Below, in pieces: positions 1 to 5,269 of a DNA stretch of 7,270 bases. The notes under the pieces were generated by a model that worked only from the letters and a program-made list of their open reading frames with translations, was not told the DNA's origin and made no database searches. Source of the stretch: Bacteroidetes bacterium UBA1952 (GTDB lineage Bacteria; Bacteroidota; Bacteroidia; Chitinophagales; Chitinophagaceae). The stretch lies in NCBI GenBank assembly GCA_002336725.1, contig DDEO01000070.1, positions 2,410 through 9,679 of the forward strand, given 5' to 3'. Position 1 is the first letter of the stretch. Every line of letters starts with the position of its first letter. Both the position numbers and the translations under genes were made by a program.

Positions 1-49
1 GACCTCAGGGTTATGAATCCTGTGCTCTAACCAACTGAGCTACCTCGCC
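1..49 (-). tRNA. tRNA-Met (CAU), partial, 3' end outside the window
   Basis: Read on the minus strand, the 5' acceptor strand GGCGAGG is followed by U8-A9, a D arm with GCTC/GAGC stem and AGTTGGTTA loop, and an anticodon arm with stem CAGGA/CCCTG and loop TTCATAA, so the anticodon is CAT. The variable loop AGGTC reaches the window edge. The T arm and 3' acceptor strand are missing, so pairing of the acceptor stem cannot be checked. A CAU anticodon could also belong to an initiator tRNA or to tRNA-Ile2 with lysidine. The overall resemblance is to elongator tRNA-Met. Confidence 0.88.
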
Positions 50-78
50 AGGATGTTCCTTTTTTCCGGAACGGGCCG

Positions 79-110
79 CGAAGATAGGACGGCAATTCTT
101 TCTTTACAAA
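79..110 (-). promoter_or_regulatory. Candidate Bacteroidota-type promoter for tRNA-Met
   Basis: On the minus strand TTTG (107-110) is followed after exactly 20 bases by TATCTTCG (79-86). This fits the Bacteroidota primary sigma pattern of a TTTG -33 box, about 19-21 bases of spacer, and a TAnnTTTG -7 box, with one mismatch (C for T). Transcription would start some 20 bases before the first base of the tRNA at 49. The -33 box overlaps the last codons of the thioesterase gene. The assignment rests on motif match and spacing only. Confidence 0.45.
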
Positions 111-535
111 TTCATTTTTTTCCGGAAAATTTCCGACAGCGGAACGACCTTTCTTTCGCGGTAATCGAAGGCCACCATTCCGGTGCGCACTTCGGCCACA
201 ATGACCGATTCTTCCCCACTCCTGCGCATCCGATAATAGAGCGAAAAGCCTTTGGCAGACGCATCGCCGGCAAAGACAGTAATTTCCAGCGTTTCTCCAT
301 AAAAAGCCTCGGCCCGGAAGGCAATTTCGGCTTCGGCCATAATGAGGCTGTGGCCGCCGCAGTCCATTTCCGAAAACCCATATTGGGCCAGCATCTGCGC
401 ACGCGCTTCGTGGGCGAGGCTCAGCACCCGGTCGTTGCCGAGGTGGCCGCCGTAGTTGATATCGGCGATGCGCAGCGGAAAGGAGAAAACGCCGAGCGGC
501 AACACATCGGGAAAGGTTATTTTTACGCGTTTCAA
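104..535 (-). CDS. Acyl-CoA thioesterase-like hotdog-fold protein (4HBT/FadM-like)
   Basis: This 143-residue protein has the size of single-domain hotdog thioesterases, which hydrolyse acyl-CoA thioesters in the cytoplasm. The family signature is near the N-terminus: R22-I-A-D25-I-N27-Y-G-G-H31-L-G-N34-D, followed by the helix LAHEAR (H42, E43). It corresponds to the D-x-D...GHxxN...E region of 4-hydroxybenzoyl-CoA thioesterase relatives. By hand alignment the position of the classical catalytic Asp (second D of GDCD) is Asn27 here, so catalysis may rely on other residues or the substrate may differ. The start chosen is TTG at 533-535, because an in-frame stop (548-550) lies just upstream and no ATG occurs before the conserved region; GTG at codon 10 is an alternative. 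No Shine-Dalgarno sequence is visible. The gene diverges from the FAH-family gene and is followed after about 54 bp by tRNA-Met on the same strand. The natural substrate cannot be told. Confidence 0.85.
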   Translation of the reverse strand: MKRVKITFPDVLPLGVFSFPLRIADINYGGHLGNDRVLSLAHEARAQMLAQYGFSEMDCGGHSLIMAEAEIAFRAEAFYGETLEITVFAGDASAKGFSLYYRMRRSGEESVIVAEVRTGMVAFDYRERKVVPLSEIFRKKMNL

Positions 536-560
536 AAGAGATTTTTTTTAGAAAAAGACC

Positions 561-1172
561 ATGAAAATTATCTGCATTGGCCGCAACTATGCCCGCCACG
601 CCGCCGAACTCCAAAACGAAGTGCCGCAAGAGCCGGTCATCTTCCTGAAGCCCGAAACAGCACTGCTGGCCAACGGCCAGCCGCTGGCAATACCAACATT
701 TACGCAAGACCTCCACTACGAATGCGAACTGGTAGTGCGCGTGGGCAAGAGCGGCAAAAACATTGCCGCAGCAGACGCACTGCAATATATAGACGCGCTG
801 ACACTCGGCATTGATTTTACGGCCCGCGACGTGCAGGAAAAACTCAAGCAGAAAAGCCTGCCCTGGGAGCTGGCCAAGGCTTTCGACGGCTCGGCGGCGG
901 TGGGCGATTTCCGGAAATCAGACGGCTTTCCGGAGCTGGCCGACGTTCGTTTTCAGCTTTTCAAGAACGGCGCGGCAGTGCAGAACGGCCATACGGCGGA
1001 TATGCTTTTTCCAATACCGGAAATCATTGCTTTTGTCTCGCGCTACTTCACGCTGCTGCCAGGCGACCTGCTGTTTACCGGCACACCGGAGGGCGTAGGA
1101 CCGGTGCAAAGCGGCGATATCCTGAAAGGTGTTCTGGAAGAAAAAGAGGTGCTGAAGGTATTGATTTCCTAA
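561..1172 (+). CDS. Fumarylacetoacetate hydrolase (FAH) family protein, FAHD1/acylpyruvase-like
   Basis: This 203-residue protein matches the short, single-domain FAH-family hydrolases, Mg-dependent enzymes that cleave C-C bonds in acylpyruvates or decarboxylate oxaloacetate. Features in order: NYARHAAEL (H13 and E16, the catalytic pair position in FAHD1-type enzymes), PVIFLKP (28-31 region), the metal-binding pair E54-x-E56 in YECELVV, the third acidic ligand D85 in IDFTARDVQ, AKAFDGSAAVG, and near the C-terminus FTGTPEGVGPV. All hallmark residues are present, so the enzyme should be active. The ATG at 561 begins directly at the conserved MKIICIGRNY start, preceded by an A/T-rich stretch with no Shine-Dalgarno sequence, as is common in Bacteroidota. 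Substrate choice among acylpyruvate, oxaloacetate and homoprotocatechuate-type ring-opening products cannot be decided from sequence. The gene converges on the transposase module downstream, and no terminator hairpin is obvious after the stop. Confidence 0.92.
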   Translation: MKIICIGRNYARHAAELQNEVPQEPVIFLKPETALLANGQPLAIPTFTQDLHYECELVVRVGKSGKNIAAADALQYIDALTLGIDFTARDVQEKLKQKSLPWELAKAFDGSAAVGDFRKSDGFPELADVRFQLFKNGAAVQNGHTADMLFPIPEIIAFVSRYFTLLPGDLLFTGTPEGVGPVQSGDILKGVLEEKEVLKVLIS

Positions 1173-1189
1173 GGAATCTCCCTCCAAAC

Positions 1190-1369
1190 CAGCCCACCGG
1201 AAAACCTTATTACCTTAGTAGCAAACCAGCCCACCGGACCACAAAACAGCCCACCGGACAACCTTATTACCTTAGTAGCAAAACAACCCACCGGACCACA
1301 AAACAGCCCACCGGACAACCTTATTACCTTAGTAGCAAAACAGCCCACCGGAAAACCTTATTACCTTAG
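1190..1369 (+). repeat. Left repeat array: alternating 37/20 bp units with a 16 bp core
   Basis: Six copies of CAGCCCACCGG start at 1190, 1227, 1247, 1284 (one G-to-A change), 1304 and 1341, giving spacings 37, 20, 37, 20, 37. The higher-order unit is therefore 57 bp. Long units carry the core AACCTTATTACCTTAG at 1203-1218, 1260-1275, 1317-1332 and 1354-1369. In the first three copies TAGC follows; the last runs into the 3' end of the transposase gene. Short units carry ACCACAAAA instead of the core. The core contains ACCTTA twice, 8 bases apart. The same core occurs in opposite orientation on the far side of the transposase. The array lies between the convergent FAH-family and transposase genes. 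Confidence 0.95.
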
Positions 1370-1812
1370 CGTGGAAAAGGGTGCAGGGTACCCTGATAAA
1401 ATTTCTGGAACACCTCATATTCCTCTGCATAAGTAACTTTTCGATGGTGGTCGGGCTGTGCCATAATGTATTTGCAAACACGATCCACATCGCCTTTGGA
1501 CACCGAAAAAGCTGCCGCGCTATCCTGCCATTTGAAGGTGACTGCACATAAGCCATTCTCGTTGATAAATTTCTCGGAGCTATCGGCCACTTTTGTAGCC
1601 AGCCCTTCTTCGGGAACCCAGGGCGAGCGGGAAACCAAAAAATGAATGTGTTCTGGATTCGCATAAATCGCGTATAGCTTGCAGCCGAGGTTTGCAACAA
1701 TCCCGGTGATGTATTTTTCAATACGCGCCCGGTTTTGCTCAGAAATGATCGGCTGTCGGTGGAGGGTTGTAAAGATGAAATGGGTGTAGAGATTATTGTA
1801 TTCGATTTTCAT
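1366..1812 (-). CDS. IS200/IS605-like HUH (Y1) transposase, REP-associated tyrosine transposase (RAYT) type
   Basis: This 148-residue protein has the length and motif order of Y1_Tnp single-domain transposases, which nick and join single-stranded DNA through a tyrosine. The HUH motif is H55-I-H57 in NPEHIHFLVS. The helix CKYIMAQPDHHRKV carries the expected nucleophile Tyr115, followed by QPDHH and EEYEVF, typical of the RAYT-like branch. The segment FKWQDSAAAFSVS (about 93-105) matches the WQ...FSVS block of these proteins. All catalytic residues are present and there is no frameshift, so it may be functional. The ATG is at 1810-1812, only 8 bp from the nearest core of the right array. The TAA stop (1366-1368) lies inside the last core of the left array. 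No accessory TnpB gene is nearby. The coding DNA looks more AT-rich than its neighbours, which would fit mobile origin. Such proteins are thought to move or maintain nearby short repeats rather than a classic IS. Confidence 0.93.
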   Translation of the reverse strand: MKIEYNNLYTHFIFTTLHRQPIISEQNRARIEKYITGIVANLGCKLYAIYANPEHIHFLVSRSPWVPEEGLATKVADSSEKFINENGLCAVTFKWQDSAAAFSVSKGDVDRVCKYIMAQPDHHRKVTYAEEYEVFQKFYQGTLHPFPR

Positions 1813-1817
1813 AAGGG

Positions 1818-2008
1818 CTACTAAGGTAATAAGGTTGCCTGCATTTGTACGTTTTTCTAAGGTAATAAGGTTGCCTGCATTTGTATCTTTTTCTACTAAG
1901 GTAATAAGGTTGCCTGCATTTGTATCTTTTTCTACTAAGGTAATAAGGTTTTCTGCATTTGTACGTTTGTTTCCCTACTAAGGGAATAATGTTTCCTGCA
2001 TTTGTGTA
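1818..2008 (-). repeat. Right repeat array: five 36-43 bp units with the inverted core
   Basis: On the plus strand the core reads CTAAGGTAATAAGGTT, the reverse complement of the left-array core, at 1821-1836, 1857-1872, 1896-1911 and 1935-1950. A degenerate fifth copy lies at 1978-1993. Spacings are 36, 39, 39 and 43 bp. Each core is followed by a spacer containing the invariant TGCATTTGT. In units 1, 3 and 4 CTA precedes the core. Apart from the core and adjoining CTA/G, the units are unlike those of the left array. Copies decay away from the transposase: unit 5 has the most changes. The array occupies the region upstream of the transposase start and ends about 35 bp before the glyA terminator. 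Confidence 0.94.
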
Positions 2009-2040
2009 TTCGCCACCTGTCCATGTGAAGCCGGGAGCAT

Positions 2041-2075
2041 AAAACAAAAAAGCCCCGGCAACACCTGCCGGGACT
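2041..2075 (-). terminator. Rho-independent terminator of glyA
   Basis: On the minus strand AGTCCCGGCA (2066-2075) pairs with TGCCGGGGCT (2051-2060), ten pairs with one G-T wobble, around the loop GGTGT. A T run (2046-2050, then a G and more T) follows. The hairpin begins 9 bases after the glyA stop codon, so it should end that transcript and shield the repeat module downstream. Confidence 0.93.
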
Positions 2076-2084
2076 TTCAATTCT

Positions 2085-3374
2085 TTAGGCGCTTTTCTTC
2101 CGCTCCGGATACAAGGGAAACCCTTCCATAAACGCGTTAATCTCTTCGCGAACAGCGGCGATAGTGCCTTCGTCGTCGGGCGAGGTCAGCACGCGGTCCA
2201 CCCAGTCGCAGATTTTCTGCATATCGGCTTCCTTCATGCCGCGCGTCGTTACGGCCGGCACGCCAATGCGAATGCCGGAGGTAACAAACGGCGATTTGTC
2301 ATCGTAGGGAACCATGTTTTTGTTGAGCGTAATATCGGCCTTCACCAGCGTGTTTTCCGCTTTTTTTCCGGAAATCCCTTTGTTGCGCAGGTCTATCAGG
2401 ATGAGGTGGTTGTCGGTGCCGCCGCTCACAATATGGTAGTCCTTTTCGACAAATGCCTTCGCCAGCGCCTGTGCGTTTTGCTGCACCTGCTGTTGATATT
2501 CCTTGAATTCAGGTTGCAGGATTTCAAAAAAAGCAACGGCTTTTGCAGCAATTACGTGTTCGAGCGGGCCGCCCTGAATGCCCGGAAAAACGGCCAGGTC
2601 GAGCAGTTGCGTCATCGTGCGAAGCTCTCCTTTGGGGCCGGTGATGCCCCACGGGTTTTCAAAATCCTCCTTCATCAGAATGATGCCGCCGCGCGGGCCA
2701 CGCAGGGTTTTATGGGTCGTAGAGGTTACGATATGGCAGTGTTCCAGCGGGTTGTCGAGTAGTCCGGCGGCAATCAGGCCGGCGGGATGGCTCATGTCGC
2801 AAAGCAGGATAGCCCCCACTTCGTCGGCCACTTTGCGGATGCGGGCGTAGTCCCAGTCGCGGCTGTAGGCCGACGCGCCGCAGATAATCATCTTTGGTTT
2901 ATGCTCCCGCGCCTGTGCTTCCAGCATCTCGTAGTCCACGCGGCCATCTTCTTTCTTTACGCCATAGAAAACGGGATTGTAGAGTTTTCCGGAAAAATTC
3001 ACCGCCGAGCCGTGGGTCAGGTGGCCGCCCATGCTCAGGTCGAGGCCCAGGATGGTGTCGCCCGGTTGGAGGCAGGCGAGGAACACCGCCGCGTTGGCCT
3101 GTGCGCCGCTGTGGGGCTGCACGTTGGCCCAGGCGCATCCAAAAATTTCTTTGGCGCGGTCGATGGCCAGTTGCTCGCTTTTGTCCACCACTTCGCAGCC
3201 GCCGTAGTAACGTTTTCCGGGATAGCCTTCGGCGTATTTGTTGGTCATCACATTGCCCATCGCTTCCATCACCTGTAGAGAAGTAAAGTTTTCGGATGCG
3301 ATGAGTTCCAGCCCGCGTTGCTGCCGCTGGTATTCTTCGTCGATAAGGTGGAAAAGCTCGGTGTCGCGTTGCAT
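2085..3374 (-). CDS. glyA: Serine hydroxymethyltransferase
   Basis: GlyA is a cytoplasmic PLP enzyme that interconverts serine plus tetrahydrofolate with glycine plus 5,10-methylene-tetrahydrofolate, the main source of one-carbon units. The 429-residue product is complete. Landmarks are LIASENF (24-30), GYPGKRYYGGCEVVD (about 50-64), NVQPHSGAQAN (84-93), DLSMGGHLTHG (112-122), the PLP-contacting D193-M-S-H196-PAGL, and the Schiff-base lysine K222 in TSTTHKTLRGPRGG. FPGIQGGPLEHVIAAKAVAF and TSGIRIGVPAVTTRGM follow. The extra loop NPWGITGPKGELRTMTQLLD before FPGIQGGP is, from memory, typical of Bacteroidota GlyA and absent from the Escherichia coli enzyme. The ATG at 3372-3374 is preceded by a pyrimidine-rich TCTCTCTCCTTT with no Shine-Dalgarno sequence. 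A strong terminator follows the stop. The gene lies 90 bp downstream of an unknown gene on the same strand and probably has its own promoter. Confidence 0.98.
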   Translation of the reverse strand: MQRDTELFHLIDEEYQRQQRGLELIASENFTSLQVMEAMGNVMTNKYAEGYPGKRYYGGCEVVDKSEQLAIDRAKEIFGCAWANVQPHSGAQANAAVFLACLQPGDTILGLDLSMGGHLTHGSAVNFSGKLYNPVFYGVKKEDGRVDYEMLEAQAREHKPKMIICGASAYSRDWDYARIRKVADEVGAILLCDMSHPAGLIAAGLLDNPLEHCHIVTSTTHKTLRGPRGGIILMKEDFENPWGITGPKGELRTMTQLLDLAVFPGIQGGPLEHVIAAKAVAFFEILQPEFKEYQQQVQQNAQALAKAFVEKDYHIVSGGTDNHLILIDLRNKGISGKKAENTLVKADITLNKNMVPYDDKSPFVTSGIRIGVPAVTTRGMKEADMQKICDWVDRVLTSPDDEGTIAAVREEINAFMEGFPLYPERKKSA

Positions 3375-3404
3375 AAAGGAGAGAGAGGATTAAAAAAGCA
3401 AAGC

Positions 3405-3412
3405 GCAAGGTA
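3405..3412 (-). promoter_or_regulatory. Possible -7 element of a glyA promoter
   Basis: On the minus strand TACCTTGC, within GCGCTACCTTGCGC, resembles the Bacteroidota -7 box TAnnTTTG with one T missing. It lies 30 bases upstream of the glyA start. No TTTG is seen at the expected -33 distance, so support is weak. The 90 bp between the two genes would suit a separate glyA promoter. Confidence 0.3.
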
Positions 3413-3464
3413 GCGCGGTAATTTGAAGATTAGGCGACGAAATGAACTGCGGGTGTTGCGGGCC

Positions 3465-4934
3465 TTATCCCTGCGGCAGTTCGCCAGTAAGGAAGTCTCC
3501 CTTCAATACGTCTGCGAGCGATTCCATCAGGGCCGTTCCCAGCATTGCCTGCAACACAATATAGTCCCAGTCCCAGGCTTCCGATTCGATTGCCAGGTAG
3601 TACCACTGAATGGCCGACGGCAGGTCTTTTTCGCGCAGCGCCACAGCCATTTTGGAGAGCCAGAAAAGCAACAGTTCTTCTTCATGATAGCCATTGGGTC
3701 CCGGAAAAGCCGCCGCCATACCGTCGGCGGCATAGATATCGGCGTAGGCGGCATCCAAAACGTCCATATAGAGAGTGGCTCCCAGCGCCAGCGTCAGCCG
3801 TATCAGCGGGAGGTGCGCCCCCTGGTGGGCAAGCGTTTCCGTCAGTTGCGTCTGGTGCCGGAGCAACTCCGGCAAAGACATCATCAAGGAGTACAGCCCC
3901 AGAATGTGCGGCGTATTGTCGCCTGCTTCCTTCACAAAGGCTTCCGTTGCGCGTTGCAAGGGTTCGCCGCCTGCTTCCAGAAGCGGCATCATTTCATCCG
4001 CTGCCTGCTTAAAGCCCGCCATCCTATCGTTCTGGAACGCCGCCGTCTCTACTGCGTCGAGGCCCATATAAGTACCTTTTGTCGCTTCCAGCCATTCCTC
4101 TTCCTCTGCCGCAAACCCGTATACATCATATTCCGGGTTTTGATGCAGATACAGACGCAGCAAAAGCTCTACCTGCAACGTCTGTTGCTCGAAAGGGGTG
4201 CGCGCCTCCACCTTTTCTTCGTCGCCCAAATCTTGAGTCGATAAACTCCGGGCATCTGATGGCGTAAGCATATCTAAGGGTACATCATCGAGGCGCAGGG
4301 TGAAAAAATCGTCATCCGCCTCCAGGCCATCGTCCGGTTCCAGGCCGGCATAAAGGTCGTCCTCTTCGTATTCTTCACCCTCCCCCAGACCGAAGTGGGC
4401 AGAGACGGTGTAATGGTAGCCGCCTTCGCCGGCGTTTTTACGCAGGGCGGCCAGAGCTGCGCTATACTGGCCGGGCTTATACACCATGAGGTGCGGCTTG
4501 CCATCGGGGCCGCCTACTGTTATGTCGAGGAGCGGAATATCGTCGGTGTCTTCCTCCAGAAGCAGGCGGGTGAGGGCAAATTCCTTTACCGGGTCAATGC
4601 CATAGTCGAGGGCAAAGTCGTGGCCCGCAAAAACGATATTGTGCGCCAGGTTGTAATCGATTTCCATATTCGGCCCGTCCATCACGCGCATCGTTACTTC
4701 CTGCTCCGGCTCGCTGAACCAGAAGAAAGTGTCTTTCACGCCGAGGCAGAGCAGGTCCACCAGATAGCAGCCGACTGTCAGATTTCCGTTTGTGTGGCGG
4801 CGCGTTACAAATACGTTGGCCATGCGGCTCTCCTGCCAGTCCAGGTTTACAAAACACTTATAGACGGGCAATTTGCGGGCGCGGGTCTGAATGTATTTTT
4901 CGGGGGAAAGTGGTTGTTGCGGTTGTTTTTTCAT
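3465..4934 (-). CDS. Conserved-looking protein of unknown function, 489 residues
   Basis: I cannot assign a function. The N-terminal part has strongly patterned blocks that resemble a family of uncharacterised Bacteroidota proteins I recall without a name: SPEKYIQTRARKLPVYKCFV (10-29), LDWQESRMANVFVTRRHTNG (31-50) and LTVGCYLVDLLCLGVKDTFF (52-71). YNLAHNIVFAGHDFALDYGI (94-113) and LEEDTDDIPLLDITVGG (126-142) follow. A very acidic stretch at about 184-217 (GEEYEEDDLY...EPDDGLEADDD) separates this from a mostly helical C-terminal half with possible TPR-like helices (AALREKDLPSAIQWYYLAIES). There is no signal peptide or membrane segment, so it is probably cytoplasmic. I chose the ATG at 4932-4934 (MKKQPQQPLSPEKY); a TTG at 4967 would add 11 unconvincing residues. 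It lies 90 bp upstream of glyA on the same strand, so partial co-transcription is possible. Confidence 0.85.
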   Translation of the reverse strand: MKKQPQQPLSPEKYIQTRARKLPVYKCFVNLDWQESRMANVFVTRRHTNGNLTVGCYLVDLLCLGVKDTFFWFSEPEQEVTMRVMDGPNMEIDYNLAHNIVFAGHDFALDYGIDPVKEFALTRLLLEEDTDDIPLLDITVGGPDGKPHLMVYKPGQYSAALAALRKNAGEGGYHYTVSAHFGLGEGEEYEEDDLYAGLEPDDGLEADDDFFTLRLDDVPLDMLTPSDARSLSTQDLGDEEKVEARTPFEQQTLQVELLLRLYLHQNPEYDVYGFAAEEEEWLEATKGTYMGLDAVETAAFQNDRMAGFKQAADEMMPLLEAGGEPLQRATEAFVKEAGDNTPHILGLYSLMMSLPELLRHQTQLTETLAHQGAHLPLIRLTLALGATLYMDVLDAAYADIYAADGMAAAFPGPNGYHEEELLLFWLSKMAVALREKDLPSAIQWYYLAIESEAWDWDYIVLQAMLGTALMESLADVLKGDFLTGELPQG

Positions 4935-5021
4935 GGTCTGCTGCCGGAAAGCTTTTTTGTGAAGCAAAAATGGCTCCTAAAACGTTATAAAATACCGGAA
5001 ATACGCCGGAATATGCTCCTT

Positions 5022-5051
5022 AAAAAATAGACCTCTTGCGAAAGTCTATTT
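5022..5051 (-). terminator. Terminator-like hairpin with T run, upstream of the unknown gene
   Basis: AAATAGAC (5025-5032) and GTCTATTT (5044-5051) form a perfect 8 bp stem with an 11-base loop. On the minus strand the stem continues into a run of T (TTTTTTA, 5021-5027). It has terminator form on the minus strand, yet no minus-strand gene lies upstream of it in the window. It could be a leader attenuator for the gene starting at 4934. More likely, given the matching repeat at 5194-5213, it is one end of a small mobile element. Confidence 0.4.
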
Positions 5052-5213
5052 ATTCCCTTCCGGGTGCTACTTCCACCGTTACTATGGTTGCCACATATGC
5101 AAATACGTAATTATAAGCTGCTCCTTAATCTCCACAACACAGAATAATGGAGATTGGGGGCGTACTACACAGCAACGAAAATGCTGCATGAAAAGACTTT
5201 CAAAAGAAGCCTA
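5028..5213. mobile_element. Possible MITE or IS remnant with about 20 bp imperfect inverted repeats
   Basis: TAGACCTCTTGCGAAAGTCT (5028-5047) and the reverse complement of 5194-5213, TAGGCTTCTTTTGAAAGTCT, match at 16 of 20 positions. The terminal TA on both sides could be a TA target duplication as in IS630/mariner-like elements, or part of the repeat. The 186 bp between the outer ends contain no open frame worth calling. They include an internal perfect 8 bp inverted repeat at 5127-5155. This would be a non-autonomous element or solo remnant; no related transposase is in the window. Family identity is not established. Confidence 0.4.
5127..5155. other. Perfect 8 bp stem-loop in non-coding DNA
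   Basis: AATCTCCA (5127-5134) and TGGAGATT (5148-5155) are exact reverse complements around a 13-base loop. No T run follows on either strand, so it does not look like an intrinsic terminator. It sits in the middle of the candidate small mobile element, where internal palindromes are common. Apart from this, the hairpin at 5022-5051, the inverted repeats and the promoter candidate at 5217, I see nothing in the non-coding stretch 4935-5269. Confidence 0.5.
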
Positions 5214-5216
5214 ATG

Positions 5217-5224
5217 TAGTTTTG
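5217..5224 (+). promoter_or_regulatory. Candidate -7 box for the M1 peptidase gene
   Basis: TAGTTTTG matches the Bacteroidota -7 consensus TAnnTTTG exactly and lies 45 bases upstream of the ATG. No good TTTG is found at the usual -33 distance; the nearest is TTTC at 5198-5201, which is too close. The box lies just outside the right inverted repeat of the possible mobile element, so that element may have supplied or displaced the upstream promoter half. A second similar word, CACCTTTG at 5258-5265, is too close to the ATG unless the transcript is nearly leaderless. Confidence 0.4.
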
Positions 5225-5269
5225 GAAAGCCGCAAAGGTCGAATGCCTTCCAGCCCCCACCTTTGCGCC

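Larger units (their letters stand above)
1190..2008 (-). mobile_element. Candidate REPtron-like module: RAYT transposase between inverted repeat arrays
   Basis: The transposase gene is bounded by two arrays whose shared core, up to 20 bp as CAACCTTATTACCTTAGTAG (1259-1278 and 1316-1335 on plus; 1818-1837 and 1893-1912 on minus), points toward the gene from both sides. The innermost perfect 16 bp pair is 1354-1369 and 1821-1836. This matches the general plan of RAYT genes flanked by their repeats in inverted orientation. It differs from enterobacterial REPs because no strong hairpin is seen in the units. A GTAG tetranucleotide, conserved at the foot of Escherichia coli REPs, lies at the core edge, but this may be coincidence. 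The outer boundaries are set by the last recognisable repeats, and no target-site duplication was found. Confidence 0.7.

Noticed and set aside
55..72. Inverted repeat GTTCC...GGAAC next to the tRNA as a terminator or processing hairpin.
   Set aside because: The stem is only 5 bp, upstream of the tRNA on the minus strand, and includes one of the frequent TTCCGGAA palindromes, which explains part of the symmetry.
27..814. Long open frames on both strands across 27-814 (252 and 253 codons).
   Set aside because: They overlap the well-supported thioesterase and FAH-family genes and one runs into the tRNA; their products show no recognisable motifs.
1840..2005. Five TGCATTTG words in the right array as plus-strand -7 promoter boxes.
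   Set aside because: They differ from TAnnTTTG at a key position (G for A), lack upstream TTTG boxes, and point toward no plus-strand gene.
1190..2008. CRISPR array.
   Set aside because: The non-core parts of the units are themselves repeated, not unique spacers, the units vary in length, and there are no cas genes; the neighbouring gene is a transposase.
1793..2080. Open frames on both strands through the right repeat array, encoding 13-residue repeats.
   Set aside because: They follow from repeat units of 36 and 39 bp; there is no credible start or family resemblance, and one would overlap the transposase start and the glyA terminator.
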